Shown in pieces: positions 32,881-42,974 of a stretch of 64,000 nt of DNA (its first letter is position 1; every line of letters starts with the position of its first letter). The position numbers and the translations under genes are program-made. Origin of the DNA: Nocardioides marmorisolisilvae (GTDB lineage: Bacteria > Actinomycetota > Actinomycetes > Propionibacteriales > Nocardioidaceae); assembly GCF_003725775.1 (NCBI RefSeq), contig NZ_RJSG01000002.1, positions 682,001 to 746,000 of the forward strand. The letters are read 5' to 3'. The notes beneath the pieces were generated by a model, which did not search any database, was not told the DNA's origin, and worked only from the letters and a program-made list of their open reading frames with translations.

Positions 32881-33842
32881 CAGGACCATCCTCGGCGCCG
32901 GGACAACCAGGACCAGGCGACTTCTGCGTACCAGTCGGTGTGGGTGCGCAGGTGCGGGGAGGCGGACGGGCCGGGGCGGTTGCGGGCGAAGAGCATGAAC
33001 CCGCAGATCGCGGCCAGCCAGGCGTCGATGTGGTCCGGGTCGACGTCCCGGGTCAGGGAGCGCTCGGCCAGGAAGGCGTCGGCGTCCAGGCCGTCGCCGT
33101 GCGCGGACAGCAGCAGGTCGACGGTGTCCTCCCAGGCCGGTCCGAGCGCGGGCCAGTTCCAGTCGCAGGCCATCGTGCGGCCGTCGGTGGCCAGCAGGAT
33201 GTTGTCGTCGCGGAGGTCCGCGTGCACGAAGTGCCGGTTGTCCGGGACCTGGGCCAGGCTGAGTGCCAGCGAGGCGGCCTCGTCGTGGTGCGGCCAGTCC
33301 TCCGGTACGCCGGACCAGCCGGTCAGCAGCGGGGGCAGGTCGACGTACAGGGGTTGCAGCGCGAGCTCGGCCGGCACGCTGCTGGTCGAGGCGACGATGG
33401 CCTCGGCCAGGTCGAGCGCCCGGTTCAGCTCGGCCGGTCGCCAGGGTCGACGCGGTTGCTTGGACGGCACGTTCTCGAACCCGAGGACCACCCAGCCGTC
33501 CTCGTCGCTGATCCAGTCGAGCCGGGGCGCCGGGACCTGGTCGCCGAGGAGCAGCCGCTTGCGGGCTTCCTCGGCGTAGGAGGAGGCGATCTCGGACTGG
33601 GCCGCGCGGCTGGCCGCTTTCACGAAGAGGCTGTTGCCGTTCTCGCCGGTGACGATCGAGGCGAAGCCGGGGGTGAATCCGGCGGTCTGGGAGACCGAAC
33701 CGGCGACGGGCGAGCCAAGGTGCTGCTCGATGAGGCCGCGGACCTCGGGCGGCAGGAACTTCCACTCCAGGCGCAGGGCAGTCCTGCCGTGCGGAACCGT
33801 CGGGACGCCGTCGATGCCGACGGGCGCGGAAATCGGTTCCAT
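32880..33842 (-). CDS. APH-fold phosphotransferase
   Basis: A 320-residue aminoglycoside-phosphotransferase/choline-kinase-fold protein. The catalytic loop HADLRDDNIL and the metal-binding CDWNW near residue 220 are present, so it is probably an active small-molecule kinase. It does not match a known resistance enzyme and should not be read as one. It forms a coupled pair with the atypical SDR gene downstream and is divergent from a GNAT gene. Confidence 0.87.
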   Translation of the reverse strand: MEPISAPVGIDGVPTVPHGRTALRLEWKFLPPEVRGLIEQHLGSPVAGSVSQTAGFTPGFASIVTGENGNSLFVKAASRAAQSEIASSYAEEARKRLLLGDQVPAPRLDWISDEDGWVVLGFENVPSKQPRRPWRPAELNRALDLAEAIVASTSSVPAELALQPLYVDLPPLLTGWSGVPEDWPHHDEAASLALSLAQVPDNRHFVHADLRDDNILLATDGRTMACDWNWPALGPAWEDTVDLLLSAHGDGLDADAFLAERSLTRDVDPDHIDAWLAAICGFMLFARNRPGPSASPHLRTHTDWYAEVAWSWLSRRRGWS

Positions 33843-33873
33843 GTCCGGGATTCAAGCAGACAGACTTGGCGCC

Positions 33874-34407
33874 ATGGGTGAGCTGATCCGTCTCGACACC
33901 GCGTACCACGACACGTTCCTGGCGGCGATGGCCGAGTTCGCGGCCGAGGGTCGTACCGGGGAGCCGACGATGGTGGGGGACGACCTCGCCACCTGGACCG
34001 GTCGCTGGGAGACGCCCGCGGGTTTCGCCGAATACGTCGGGACGCTCAACGACGACGCGCTCCGGGTCCGCAAGGAAGGCTGGGTGCTCTGCACCAACCT
34101 GTGGTGGGTCGAGGACGGCGAGTACGTCGGTCGCCTCGCCATCCGGCACGAGCTGAACGACTGGCTGCTCGAGGTCGGCGGGCACATCGGCTACGACGTC
34201 CGCCGCTCGCGCCGCCGCGAAGGCCACGCCACGGCGCTGCTGGCTGCGGCGCTGCCGATCGCGGTCGACCTCGGCATCGAGCGGGCGTTGATCACCTGCG
34301 ACACCGACAACGTCGGCTCGCGGCGGGTCATCGAGAAGAACGGCGGCGTGCTCGAGGACGAGCGCCAGGGCAAGCTGCGCTACTGGGTCGATCTCACGGA
34401 GCGGTGA
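33874..34407 (+). CDS. GNAT family N-acetyltransferase
   Basis: A 177-residue GNAT. The acetyl-CoA site reads [23 protein letters not shown] near residue 110 (family R/QxxGxG/A; given here in parts), and the strand/helix [17 protein letters not shown] follows. The substrate is unknown. CAGACT (33861-33866) ends 7 nt before the ATG, consistent with leaderless translation. The 3' end overlaps the convergent acyltransferase by 14 nt. Confidence 0.9.
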   Translation: MGELIRLDTAYHDTFLAAMAEFAAEGRTGEPTMVGDDLATWTGRWETPAGFAEYVGTLNDDALRVRKEGWVLCTNLWWVEDGEYVGRLAIRHELNDWLLEVGGHIGYDVRRSRRREGHATALLAAALPIAVDLGIERALITCDTDNVGSRRVIEKNGGVLEDERQGKLRYWVDLTER

Positions 34408-35785
34408 TCCCGGCCGCTTCCTCGAGCTCGACCAGGGCGCCGCGGACCGCATCGGCGAGCTGGTCCAGGTCCGGTGCGACCTCGGGCGTGCTGACGAAGC
34501 CGAAGTCGATCGAGTCCAGGTAGCTGAACACGGTGACGTTGAGCGCGACATCGAGGACCAGCGGGCCGATCGGGAGCAGCGACATCAGCGGCGCCGTCGC
34601 CATGTAGAGCGGGAACGGCGGCCCCGGCACGTTGGAGACGACCAGGTTGATCGGCGCGAGGTTGTTGGCCAGCCCGCTGGCCGTGTAGGCGCGCGAGGCG
34701 ATGCTCAGCAGACCCGGCGGGGTGATGTCGGGCAGCTGCATGATCTGGTGCGCGCTGAGGGCCTTCGCCATCTCCTTGGCGCCCTGGGTGCTCTCGAAGA
34801 TCGCCTTGATCCGCTCCCCGGCGTCCTCGACGTCGGTGGCCATGTTGACCGTCATCGAGCTGACCTGGTTGCCGACGTGGCCGGCCGACTCCTCGGTGCG
34901 CGTCGACACCGGGATCTGCGCGACCAGGGGCTTGGTCGGGATGCCCTCGCGGTCGGCGAAGTAGATCCGCAGGGCACCGGAGACGAGCGCGAGCACGACG
35001 TCGTTGAGCTTCACGTCGTACGCCGTCTTCAGAGCCTTGACCCGCTCCAGCTCGATCTTCACGCCGGTGATCCGGCGGTGCGGACTGAGGGTGGCGTTGA
35101 ACCGGGTCGTCGGCGCGGTGAAGAAGGCCGGCGGCTTGTTCTGCTGGTTGCGCACGGCGAGCTGCTGGCGCACGGTCTGGTTCAGGATGCCGACCACCCG
35201 GGCCGGGGTCCGGAAGGCGAGGTTCACCCAGCCCTCGGCGAGCCCCTTGATCGGGTTCTGGGTCTTGGAGCCGATCCCGTGCACGACCTCGGTCGAGGCC
35301 TCGCGCGGCTCGGGAGTGACGTCGAGCAGGATCTCGCCCAGGCCGGCTCCGGAGACGCCGTCGACGATCGAGTGGTGCATCTTGGTGAGGGTGGCCACGC
35401 GCCCCTTCTGGAGACCCTCGATCACCCACAGCTCCCACAGCGGCCGGTTCCGGTCGAGCTTGTAGGACATCAGCCGGCTGATCAGCTCGTCGAGCTCCTT
35501 GCGGGTGCCCGGCTGGGGGACACCGATGCGGCGGATGTGGAAGTCGGGGTCGAGGTTCGGGTCCTCGACGAAGTGCGGGCGTTCGAGGCCGAAGGGGGCC
35601 TCGACGACCTTCCACCGCAGCTGCGGCATCTGGGGGAGCCGCTCGATGACGATCCGGCGGACCTCCGCGAAGCTGAAGTTCGTGGCGTCGGCGGTCTCGT
35701 GGATCGCGACCGCGCCGATGTGCATGTGCCAGGCCGGCGTCTCGCCGTACCAGAACGCCGCGTCCACCCCGCTCATCCGCTTCAT
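34394..35785 (-). CDS. wax ester synthase/diacylglycerol acyltransferase (WS/DGAT)
   Basis: A 463-residue bifunctional-type acyltransferase that uses acyl-CoA to make triacylglycerol or wax esters. The catalytic HHSIVDG (HHxxxDG) lies near residue 136; the family's [16 protein letters not shown] and [13 protein letters not shown] lie near residues 370 and 425. ATG at 35785 with TACGCT 6 nt upstream on its strand. Lipid storage of this kind is frequent in Nocardioides, Rhodococcus and mycobacteria. Confidence 0.95.
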   Translation of the reverse strand: MKRMSGVDAAFWYGETPAWHMHIGAVAIHETADATNFSFAEVRRIVIERLPQMPQLRWKVVEAPFGLERPHFVEDPNLDPDFHIRRIGVPQPGTRKELDELISRLMSYKLDRNRPLWELWVIEGLQKGRVATLTKMHHSIVDGVSGAGLGEILLDVTPEPREASTEVVHGIGSKTQNPIKGLAEGWVNLAFRTPARVVGILNQTVRQQLAVRNQQNKPPAFFTAPTTRFNATLSPHRRITGVKIELERVKALKTAYDVKLNDVVLALVSGALRIYFADREGIPTKPLVAQIPVSTRTEESAGHVGNQVSSMTVNMATDVEDAGERIKAIFESTQGAKEMAKALSAHQIMQLPDITPPGLLSIASRAYTASGLANNLAPINLVVSNVPGPPFPLYMATAPLMSLLPIGPLVLDVALNVTVFSYLDSIDFGFVSTPEVAPDLDQLADAVRGALVELEEAAGITAP

Positions 35786-35914
35786 GGCCGAAGCGTAGGG
35801 GAGCGCGGTTGTTACCCGCGAGAAGTGACGGGAGTCGTTACTCGCCCGATGGTCAATCGACCGGTTCTGCCGTGGAAGAATGGGGGGTCCCTCCGTTCGA
35901 CCCGAGAGTGTTCC

Positions 35915-37786
35915 TTGTCCAGCAACGCAGCCGCGCCCCAGCCGGGCAGGACCGACCCCGCGATCATCCGGAACTTCTGCATCATCGCGCACATCGACCA
36001 CGGCAAGTCGACGCTGGCGGACCGGATGCTCCAGATCACCGGCGTCGTCGACGAGCGGGCTGCGCGGGCGCAGTACCTGGACCGGATGGACATCGAGCGC
36101 GAGCGCGGCATCACCATCAAGAGCCAGGCCGTGCGGATGCCCTGGACCGTCGCCGCCGACAACGAGCAGGGCGCCGAGCCCGGCACCTACGTGCTCAACA
36201 TGATCGACACCCCGGGTCACGTCGACTTCACCTACGAGGTGTCGCGGTCGTTGCAGGCGTGCGAGGCAGCGGTGCTGCTCGTCGACGCCGCCCAGGGCAT
36301 CGAGGCGCAGACGCTCGCGAACCTCTACCTGGCGATGGGTGCGGACCTGCACATCATCCCGGTGCTCAACAAGATCGACCTGCCGTCGGCGAACGTCGAG
36401 AAGTACGCGCTGGAGCTCGCCAACCTGGTCGGGTGCGAGGTCGAGGACGTCCTGCTGACCTCGGCCAAGACCGGGCTGGGAGTCGAGGCGCTGCTCAACG
36501 AGATCGTCCGGACGACACCGGCGCCGGTCGGGGACCCGGATGCCCCGCCGCGCGCGCTGATCTTCGACTCCGTCTACGACACCTACCGCGGCGTGGTCAC
36601 CTACGTGCGCGTGGTCGACGGAAAGCTCTCGCACCGCGACCGGATCAAGATGATGTCGACCGGCGCCGTGCACGAGATGCTCGAGGTCGGGGTGATCAGC
36701 CCCGAACCGGTGAAGGCCGGCGACCTGGGGGTCGGCGAGGTCGGCTACCTGATCACCGGGGTGAAGGACGTCCGCCAGTCCCGGGTCGGTGACACCGTCA
36801 CCAGCCAGCACAACGGGGCCGACGAGCCGCTGGGTGGCTACGAGCACCCGAACCCGATGGTCTACGCAGGCCTGTACCCGATCGACGGCGACGACTACCC
36901 GACGCTGCGCGACGCCCTCGAGAAGCTCCAGCTCAACGACGCGGCCCTGGCCTACGAGCCCGAGACCTCCGGCGCGCTCGGATTCGGGTTCCGCTGCGGG
37001 TTCCTCGGACTGCTGCACATGGAGATCACCCGGGAGCGGCTCGAGCGCGAGTTCAACCTCGAGCTCATCTCCACCGCGCCGAACGTGGTCTACCACGTCA
37101 CCCTGGACGACGGATCCCGGATCGAGGTGACCAACCCGAGCGAGTACCCGGACTCCAAGATCCGCGAGGTCCTCGAGCCGGTGGTGACCGCCACGATCCT
37201 CTCGCCGGCCGACTACATCGGCACGATCATGGAGCTGTGCCAGACCAAGCGCGGCACGCTGCTCGGGATGGACTACCTCTCCGAGGACCGCGTCGAGATG
37301 CGCTACACCCTGCCGATGGGCGAGATCGCCTTCGACTTCTTCGACAACCTGAAGTCCAAGACGAAGGGCTATGCCTCGCTCAACTACGAGTTCGCCGGCG
37401 AGCAGGCGGGTGACCTGGTCAAGGTCGACATCCTGCTGCAGGGCGAGCCCGTCGACGCGTTCAGCGCGATCGTGCACAAGGACGCTGCGTACTCCTACGG
37501 CGTGATGCTCGCCGGCAAGCTGCGCGAGCTGATCCCCAGGCAGCAGTTCGAGGTGCCGATCCAGGCGGCGATCGGCTCCCGGGTGATCGCCCGCGAGACC
37601 ATCCGCGCGATCCGCAAGGACGTGCTCGCCAAGTGTTACGGCGGTGACATCACCCGCAAGCGCAAGCTGCTGGAGAAGCAGAAGGAGGGCAAGAAGCGGA
37701 TGAAGATGGTCGGCCGCGTCGAGGTCCCCCAGGAGGCCTTCATCGCCGCGCTGTCCACCACCGGCGGCGGCGAGAAGAAGAAGTAG
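35915..37786 (+). CDS. lepA: elongation factor 4 (LepA GTPase)
   Basis: A 623-residue translational GTPase that back-translocates or remodels stalled ribosomes. G1 is AHIDHGKST near residue 27, G3 DTPGH, G4 NKID; the C-terminus has the LepA-specific [24 protein letters not shown] at 35915 is taken as start because it gives the short Ala/Pro lead seen in actinobacterial LepA; upstream in-frame reading has no family similarity. Followed after 2 nt by a GNAT gene. Confidence 0.96.
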   Translation: MSSNAAAPQPGRTDPAIIRNFCIIAHIDHGKSTLADRMLQITGVVDERAARAQYLDRMDIERERGITIKSQAVRMPWTVAADNEQGAEPGTYVLNMIDTPGHVDFTYEVSRSLQACEAAVLLVDAAQGIEAQTLANLYLAMGADLHIIPVLNKIDLPSANVEKYALELANLVGCEVEDVLLTSAKTGLGVEALLNEIVRTTPAPVGDPDAPPRALIFDSVYDTYRGVVTYVRVVDGKLSHRDRIKMMSTGAVHEMLEVGVISPEPVKAGDLGVGEVGYLITGVKDVRQSRVGDTVTSQHNGADEPLGGYEHPNPMVYAGLYPIDGDDYPTLRDALEKLQLNDAALAYEPETSGALGFGFRCGFLGLLHMEITRERLEREFNLELISTAPNVVYHVTLDDGSRIEVTNPSEYPDSKIREVLEPVVTATILSPADYIGTIMELCQTKRGTLLGMDYLSEDRVEMRYTLPMGEIAFDFFDNLKSKTKGYASLNYEFAGEQAGDLVKVDILLQGEPVDAFSAIVHKDAAYSYGVMLAGKLRELIPRQQFEVPIQAAIGSRVIARETIRAIRKDVLAKCYGGDITRKRKLLEKQKEGKKRMKMVGRVEVPQEAFIAALSTTGGGEKKK

Positions 37787-37788
37787 TC

Positions 37789-38292
37789 GTGCTGGTCCGG
37801 CAGGTCGCCGAGGACGAGTGGCCGGTCGTCGCCTGGCTCTACCAGGCGTTCCGGCACGACCTCTCGCCGGTCGTGCTCGGGTTCCCGTACGCCGACGGCC
37901 GCTACCGGCACAGTCAGCTCGACGACTACCCGGGACCGGGCAAGGTCGGCTACGTCGCGTGGGAGCCGCACCCGAACACCGGTGAGCAGTCCCCGGTCGC
38001 GTTCGCGCTGGTGGACGGTCTGGACGAGGAGGAGCGCGAGCTCGCGGCCTTCTTCGTCGTACCGGCCACACGGCGCTTCGGCACCGGCAGCGAGCTCGCG
38101 GCCGACGTGATCGCTCGGCATCCGGGTCGTTGGCGGGTCGCCTTCCAGCACGAGAACGTCGCGGCCGGGAAGTTCTGGCGCTCCGTCGCGGAGGCCTGCT
38201 TCGGGACCTGGACCGAGGAGCGGGTCAGGGTGCCCGGCAGGGCGGACGCTCCCGACGACCACGTGATCCGGTCGTCCCCGGGTCCGTCGTGA
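37789..38292 (+). CDS. GNAT-like acetyltransferase
   Basis: A 167-residue protein with GNAT shape: a central [21 protein letters not shown] strand/helix (the family's V-P-x-x-R-x-x-G reads [14 protein letters not shown]) and a C-terminal [19 protein letters not shown]. It begins 2 nt after lepA with GTG, so it is co-transcribed with it. Substrate unknown. It overlaps the following kinase-like gene (GTGA). Confidence 0.78.
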   Translation: MLVRQVAEDEWPVVAWLYQAFRHDLSPVVLGFPYADGRYRHSQLDDYPGPGKVGYVAWEPHPNTGEQSPVAFALVDGLDEEERELAAFFVVPATRRFGTGSELAADVIARHPGRWRVAFQHENVAAGKFWRSVAEACFGTWTEERVRVPGRADAPDDHVIRSSPGPS

Positions 38293-39068
38293 CCGAAACC
38301 GGGCACGTGCTCGAGGAGTGGGAGCTGACCCCGGACGGCGCGTCGTACGCAGGTCACGCGCAGCCGGTCCGCACCCGCGAAGGTCGTCCGGCCGTGCTCA
38401 AGGTGGGCGAGCCGGACACCATCGAGCACCTGGCACTGACCCGCTGGGACGGGGACGGCGCCGTGCGGCTGCTCCGCGCCGACCCCCACCGCGGAGCGCT
38501 GCTGCTGGAGCGCGCGACCGGCCCGGACCTGTCGGAGGCGTGGGACATCGAGGCCTGCGAGCGCATCGGGGAGCTGTACGCCCGGCTGCACCGCCCGATC
38601 GGTGCACCGTTCCCGCGTCTCTCGACCTGGGCTTCGGCTCTCGTGGAGACGCTGGCGACGGTGCCGCGGGGCGGACCGGTGCCGCACCGTCTCGTCGAGC
38701 AGGCGGTCTCCGTGGCTCGGACCTTCGCGACCGACGAAGCGACCGACGGTGTGCTCGTGCACGGCGACCTGCACTACGGGCACGTGGTGGAGAGCGAGCG
38801 CGGTCTTCTTGCGATCGCGCCCGTGCCGTTCTCCGGCACACCGCTGTTCGAGGTGGCCCCGCTGCTGTGGACACGGTTCGACGAGCTGGCCGGGGACGTG
38901 CGCAACGGACTGAGACGCCGGTTCCACGCTGCGATCGACGCCGCCGGGTTCGACGAGGAGCAGGCCCGCGACTGGGTGGTCGTGCGAGCCGTCGAGCGTG
39001 CGTCTCGCGCCGTCGACCCCGAGGACCTGACCCGGTGCATCGCCGTGGTCAAGGCTGTTCAGGACTGA
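38289..39068 (+). CDS. APH(6)/hydroxyurea-kinase-like protein, probable pseudokinase
   Basis: A 259-residue protein of the APH(6)/hur-type phosphotransferase family. Brenner-type HGDLH near residue 159 is kept, but the usual metal-binding Asn after it is His (HYGHV where family members have GNV), and the Asp of the IDP motif is Ala (LAIAPVP). Both metal ligands are therefore missing, suggesting loss of kinase activity or a binding role. GTG start coupled to the upstream GNAT gene. Confidence 0.75.
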   Translation: MTETGHVLEEWELTPDGASYAGHAQPVRTREGRPAVLKVGEPDTIEHLALTRWDGDGAVRLLRADPHRGALLLERATGPDLSEAWDIEACERIGELYARLHRPIGAPFPRLSTWASALVETLATVPRGGPVPHRLVEQAVSVARTFATDEATDGVLVHGDLHYGHVVESERGLLAIAPVPFSGTPLFEVAPLLWTRFDELAGDVRNGLRRRFHAAIDAAGFDEEQARDWVVVRAVERASRAVDPEDLTRCIAVVKAVQD

Positions 39069-39116
39069 CCCGGGGGTCGCGTTGCGCGCGGAACCGGGGC
39101 TCGGAGATCATCGCGC

Positions 39117-39860
39117 ATGACCACCACACCTGACTCGCCGCAGCCGGGCTGGTACCCGGACCCGCAGGTGCCTGGCCGGATCCGCTTCTGGAACGGGGCC
39201 GCGTGGACCGAGGAGCACGCTCCGGTTCCGGGGCCTGACCAGCCGGTCGGCTACCGGTTCGCGCTGCTCGGGCAGGGGGTCCGCGCCGGGCTCCTGCTCT
39301 CGGTGCTGATCGCGATCGGCGAGGTCGGCCTGTACGCCTGGGGCCTCTCGATGTTCGACGAGGCCGTCGCGACCGGTGACATCGACCGCCTGTCCCGGTT
39401 CGACGACCTGCACTCGGTACTGCGGGTCAGCGGGAGCATCGTGTTCGTCGTCACCGGCATCCTCTGGGTGATCTGGCAGTACCAGCTGGCGCGGTCCGCG
39501 GCGCCCGGCGAGCTCGACCGCACTGCTGGCTGGCACCTGGGCTCCTGGTTCATCCCGTTCGCGAACCTGGTGATGCCCTTCCAGAACCTGCGCGACCTGT
39601 GGCGCAAGTTCGTGACTCCCGCCTCGACCGCGATCATCGGCTGGTGGTGGGCCGCGACGCTGGCGACGAACGTGTTCCTGCGCGTCGCCAGCTCGGGTGA
39701 CGACCCCGGCCTGGATGCGCTGAAGGCCGAGGTCAGCTGGTGGCTGGCCAGCTCGGTGATCGGGATCGCGGCCGCGGTCCTGGCTCTGGTGATCATCAAC
39801 CGGCTCACCGTCGCCGGACTCGCCAAGTCGGCAGCGGGTGGTCGTCCGGGTCCGTCGTGA
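39117..39860 (+). CDS. DUF2510/DUF4328 membrane protein
   Basis: A 247-residue protein. The N-terminus is a DUF2510 motif (GWYPDPQVPGRIRFWNGAAW), followed by a DUF4328 region with about five membrane helices (LRVSGSIVFVVTGILWVIW; WFIPFANLVMPFQ). DUF2510 is a short extracellular or cytoplasmic tag common in actinobacterial membrane proteins. The stop overlaps the start of the ankyrin lipoprotein (GTGA). Function unknown. Confidence 0.9.
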   Translation: MTTTPDSPQPGWYPDPQVPGRIRFWNGAAWTEEHAPVPGPDQPVGYRFALLGQGVRAGLLLSVLIAIGEVGLYAWGLSMFDEAVATGDIDRLSRFDDLHSVLRVSGSIVFVVTGILWVIWQYQLARSAAPGELDRTAGWHLGSWFIPFANLVMPFQNLRDLWRKFVTPASTAIIGWWWAATLATNVFLRVASSGDDPGLDALKAEVSWWLASSVIGIAAAVLALVIINRLTVAGLAKSAAGGRPGPS

Positions 39861-40516
39861 GGACCGCGCTCGCCGCGGTCGCCCTCGTGTTGGTCGCGGG
39901 CTGCTCGACCGGAGAGGACGCCGCCGCGAAGAACACTCCGAACGGCGGGCGGCCCCCGACACCCACGGCCACGCAGACCGCGGAACCGTCCCCGACTGTC
40001 TCTGCCGCATCAGCTCGCCGCCTCGGGCTGCGGGCGGTCGCCGCGCTCAAGAGGGACCAGCCGCGCGTCGCGCTCCGACTGATCGCCGCCGGTGCCGACG
40101 TGAACGTCCAGGACGGGATCAAGGACTCCGTGTTCCTGTACGCCGGAGCCGAGGGCTACGCCGCGGTCGTCGAGGCCGCGTTGGCGCACGGGGCCGACGT
40201 CCGCTCCACCAACCGGTACGGCGGCACCGCGCTGATCCCTGCCTCCGAGCACGCCCACGTCGAGGTCATCCGGATCCTGATCCGGGCCGGCGTCCCGATC
40301 GACCACGTCAACGACCTCGGATGGACTGCGCTGGGCGAGGCCGTCGGGCTCGGCAATGGCGACGCCCGGCACCAGGAGGCGGTCCGGCTGCTGCTCGCCG
40401 CCGGCGCCGACCCGAGCGTGCGGGACCGCTTCGGCCGCAGTGTGCTCGAGAACGCCGAGCGGCTGGGCCAGACCGCGGTCGCCCGGCTGGTGCGGGCGGC
40501 GCTAGCGCGTCAGTGA
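39857..40516 (+). CDS. ankyrin-repeat lipoprotein
   Basis: A 219-residue exported lipoprotein with a lipobox LVAGCS near residue 16, a Thr/Pro linker (residues 25-50) and four ankyrin repeats (for example RVALRLIAAGADVNVQD, AVVEAALAHGADVRSTN, EAVRLLLAAGADPSVRD). It probably binds protein partners on the outside of the membrane. Coupled by GTGA to the DUF4328 protein, so the two may form a membrane complex (inference). Confidence 0.9.
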   Translation: MRTALAAVALVLVAGCSTGEDAAAKNTPNGGRPPTPTATQTAEPSPTVSAASARRLGLRAVAALKRDQPRVALRLIAAGADVNVQDGIKDSVFLYAGAEGYAAVVEAALAHGADVRSTNRYGGTALIPASEHAHVEVIRILIRAGVPIDHVNDLGWTALGEAVGLGNGDARHQEAVRLLLAAGADPSVRDRFGRSVLENAERLGQTAVARLVRAALARQ

Positions 40517-41704
40517 GTCGCGCCGGCCGGTCAGGTGCGCCTGCTCGGCCTCGTTCTCGGCCAGGCCCAGTGCCGCGTCGTACGCCGCCCGGGCCTCGTC
40601 CGTGCGATCCAGCCGGCGCAGCAGTTCGGCGCGGGTGACGTGGAACGGGTGGTACCCGGTCAGCTCGAGCCGGTCCACGATCGCGAGGGCGACCTCCGGT
40701 CCGTCCAGCTCGGCGACCGCCACGGCGCGGTTGAGCTCGACGATCGGGGAGGGCGTCAGGATCACCAGCTGGTCGTAGAGCTTCACGATCTGCGACCAGT
40801 CGGTCATCGAGGCGTCGAGCGCATCGGTGTGCACGGCGTTGATCGCGGCCTGGATCTGGAACGGCCCGGGACGGTTCGCCGTCAGGCAGCGACGTACCAG
40901 CGTGTGGCCCTCGTCGATCAGGGCGGAGTCCCACTGCGCCCGGTCCTGCTTCTCCAGGGTGACCAGCACGCCGTCGGACACCCGCGCCGGGCGCCGTGCC
41001 TCGGTGAGCAGCATCAGCGCGAGCAGGCCGTCGACCTCGGGGTTCTCGATCAGCGTGGTCAGCTGCCGGGTCAGCCGGATGGCCTCCTCGGCCAGGTCCA
41101 CCCGCATCGCCGGACCCGAGGACAGGTAGCCCTCGTTGAAGATCAGGTAGAGGACCGAGAGCACGCCGCCGAGGCGTTCGACCAGGTCCTCCTCGGCCGG
41201 GACCCGGTAGGGGATGTTCGCCGCTTTGATCTTCTGCTTCGAGCGGGTGATCCGCTGACCCATGGTGGTCTCGGGGACCAGGAAGGCCGCGGCGATCTCG
41301 CCGACCGTCAGGCCTCCGAGCAGCCGCAGCGTCAGCGCGATCCGGTTCTCCGGTGCCAGGGCCGGGTGGCAGCAGGTGAAGATCAGCCGCAGCCGGTCGT
41401 CCTCGACCGGTCCGGTCGGCTCGTGAGGGGTGTCGTCCTCGATCATCAACGCCTCCTGGTGCTTGGCGTCGCGCTTGCCCTCGCGGCGGATCCGGTCGAT
41501 CGCCTTGTTCCCGGCGGTGGTGGTGAGCCACGCGCCCGGGTTCGGCGGGATGCCGTCGACCGGCCACTTCTCCAGCGCGGTGATCAGCGCCTCGGCGACG
41601 GCGTCCTCAGCGAGGTCGATGTCTCCGAGGCGCCGGATCAGCTGCGCCACGACCCGGCCGTGCTCGGCACGGACGATCTGGGTGATCTCGTCGTCGAAGG
41701 TCAC
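40502..41704 (-). CDS. ECF42-type RNA polymerase sigma factor
   Basis: A 400-residue ECF sigma factor with the usual region 2 (DIDLAEDAVAEALITALEKWP) and region 4 (RLLGGLTVGEIAAAFLVPE), then a ~230-residue C-terminal extension of TPR-like helices (ending TRAELLRRLDRTDEARAAY). This extension and the neighbouring DGPF/YCII gene define the ECF42 group, which lacks a classical anti-sigma factor. Start GTG at 41704, 8 nt after the YCII stop. Confidence 0.9.
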   Translation of the reverse strand: MTFDDEITQIVRAEHGRVVAQLIRRLGDIDLAEDAVAEALITALEKWPVDGIPPNPGAWLTTTAGNKAIDRIRREGKRDAKHQEALMIEDDTPHEPTGPVEDDRLRLIFTCCHPALAPENRIALTLRLLGGLTVGEIAAAFLVPETTMGQRITRSKQKIKAANIPYRVPAEEDLVERLGGVLSVLYLIFNEGYLSSGPAMRVDLAEEAIRLTRQLTTLIENPEVDGLLALMLLTEARRPARVSDGVLVTLEKQDRAQWDSALIDEGHTLVRRCLTANRPGPFQIQAAINAVHTDALDASMTDWSQIVKLYDQLVILTPSPIVELNRAVAVAELDGPEVALAIVDRLELTGYHPFHVTRAELLRRLDRTDEARAAYDAALGLAENEAEQAHLTGRRDSLTR

Positions 41705-41712
41705 GCGAACGC

Positions 41713-42081
41713 TCAGGCGAGGCCCTGGAACGGACGGACCTCGACGGAGCCCTTGCAGGCGAAGGAACCGCGTGCCGCGATCGCGAGCGCTTCGTCCAGG
41801 TCGGCCGCCTCGATCACCCAGAAGCCACCGAGCTGCTCCTTGGTCTCGGCGTACGGGCCGTCGGTGATGACATTCGCGCCCTGGCGGTTGTCGACGACCG
41901 TCGCGCTGGCCGGCGGCTCCAGGCCCCCTGCGAAGACCCAGTGCCCGGAGGCCTTGAGCTCCTCGTTGAACTTCCCGGTGTCCTCGTAGGACTGCTGGAC
42001 CTCGGCCTCGGTCATGCCCTCGGGGACCCACTCGTCGGTGACGCCCAGGTCGTGGTGGACGGAAAGCAGGTAGGTGGTCAT
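41713..42081 (-). CDS. YCII/DGPF domain protein
   Basis: A 122-residue YCII-related protein. The DGPF motif appears as TDGPYAETKEQLGGFWVIEA near residue 75. Such proteins are the usual target and partner gene of ECF42 sigma factors. A strong GAGGAG site lies 6 nt before the ATG at 42081. It is the first gene of the two-gene ECF42 operon. Confidence 0.93.
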   Translation of the reverse strand: MTTYLLSVHHDLGVTDEWVPEGMTEAEVQQSYEDTGKFNEELKASGHWVFAGGLEPPASATVVDNRQGANVITDGPYAETKEQLGGFWVIEAADLDEALAIAARGSFACKGSVEVRPFQGLA

Positions 42082-42229
42082 GGGGTTCTCCTCGGTTCCG
42101 CGGCCCAGAGTTGTTCTGGGCCCCATCTTGTCGTGTCACCCCATCCACGAACACGGCTCGGGCGATACGACAGCGCCCGGGAAACAAATTTCGGGGGATT
42201 CCGGTTGCTCCAGCGTGCAGGATCAGGGC

Positions 42230-42877
42230 ATGGCGTCGGTGGTGTCGGTCAACGTGGGGCTGCCCAAGGCCGTGCCGTACGAAACCACCTCGCTGCCGAC
42301 CACCGGGATCGAGAAGCGTCCGGTGGCGGGACCGGTGCGGATCACCTTCACCGGTGTCGAGGGCAACGCGGTCGCCGACACCGTGAACCACGGCGACGAG
42401 TACATGCGCGTCTACGCCTACTCGGTCGAGGACTACGCCTGGTGGCAGGCACAGCTCGGTCGCGCGCTCGAGCCGGGACACTTCGCCGAGCAGCTGACCA
42501 CGTCCGGGATCGACCTCAACAACGCACTGGTGGGGGAGACCTGGCGGGTCGGCACGGCCCTGTTGCAGATCGCCCACGTGCGGATCCCGTGCCTGACCTT
42601 CAAGGGCTGGATGGGGCACTCCGGGTACGACGCGCAGGCCTGGGTCAAGCGGTTCGTGCTGGCAGGTCGACCGGGTCCCTACTTCCGCGTGCTCGAGGAG
42701 GGCGTCGTCGAGGCCGGGGACGCGATCGAGGTGGTCGAGCGGCCCGCGCACGACGTGACGGTGGCCGAGCTCTTCGCCGCGGTGACGATCCGTCCGGACC
42801 TGCTGCCGCGGACCCTCGCCGTACCGGACCTGAAGCCGTGGGTCCACGAGCGCGCCCGCAGCGTGGGATGGTCCTGA
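42230..42877 (+). CDS. MOSC domain protein (YiiM-like)
   Basis: A 215-residue MOSC domain protein. Family features are GVEGNAVADTVNHGDEYMRVYAY near residue 45 (given in one family block of low divergence, here cut), HFAEQLTTSGID, VGTALLQIAHVRIPC with the conserved Cys, and GRPGPYFRVLEEG. Relatives handle molybdenum-bound sulfur or reduce N-hydroxylated bases. CAGGAT at 42218-42223 is 6 nt before the ATG. Confidence 0.9.
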   Translation: MASVVSVNVGLPKAVPYETTSLPTTGIEKRPVAGPVRITFTGVEGNAVADTVNHGDEYMRVYAYSVEDYAWWQAQLGRALEPGHFAEQLTTSGIDLNNALVGETWRVGTALLQIAHVRIPCLTFKGWMGHSGYDAQAWVKRFVLAGRPGPYFRVLEEGVVEAGDAIEVVERPAHDVTVAELFAAVTIRPDLLPRTLAVPDLKPWVHERARSVGWS

Positions 42878-42974
42878 ATCCGGGGTGAATGGCGGTTAAC
42901 TAGTCGCGCTCACCGGGCGTGATCTAGGTTACCTACATCCGTCGAGGACCCCCGACAGAGAAGCGAGAAGTCCC

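Noticed and set aside
32245-34551. 768-codon minus-strand frame
   Set aside because: Only the final 211 codons are a real protein; the upstream part runs out of frame through the APH-fold gene.
34394-38071. 1225-codon frame on the minus strand over lepA
   Set aside because: Only the last 463 codons (WS/DGAT) show family motifs; the rest is the shadow of lepA and the GNAT-like gene.
32880-39068. Aminoglycoside resistance genes
   Set aside because: Both APH-fold proteins are distant from known resistance enzymes, and one lacks metal ligands.
42878-42974. Fatty-acid-type operator before the acyl-CoA ligase (GGTTAACTAG and CTAGGTTACC)
   Set aside because: The two parts are only weakly related and do not form a consistent inverted repeat.
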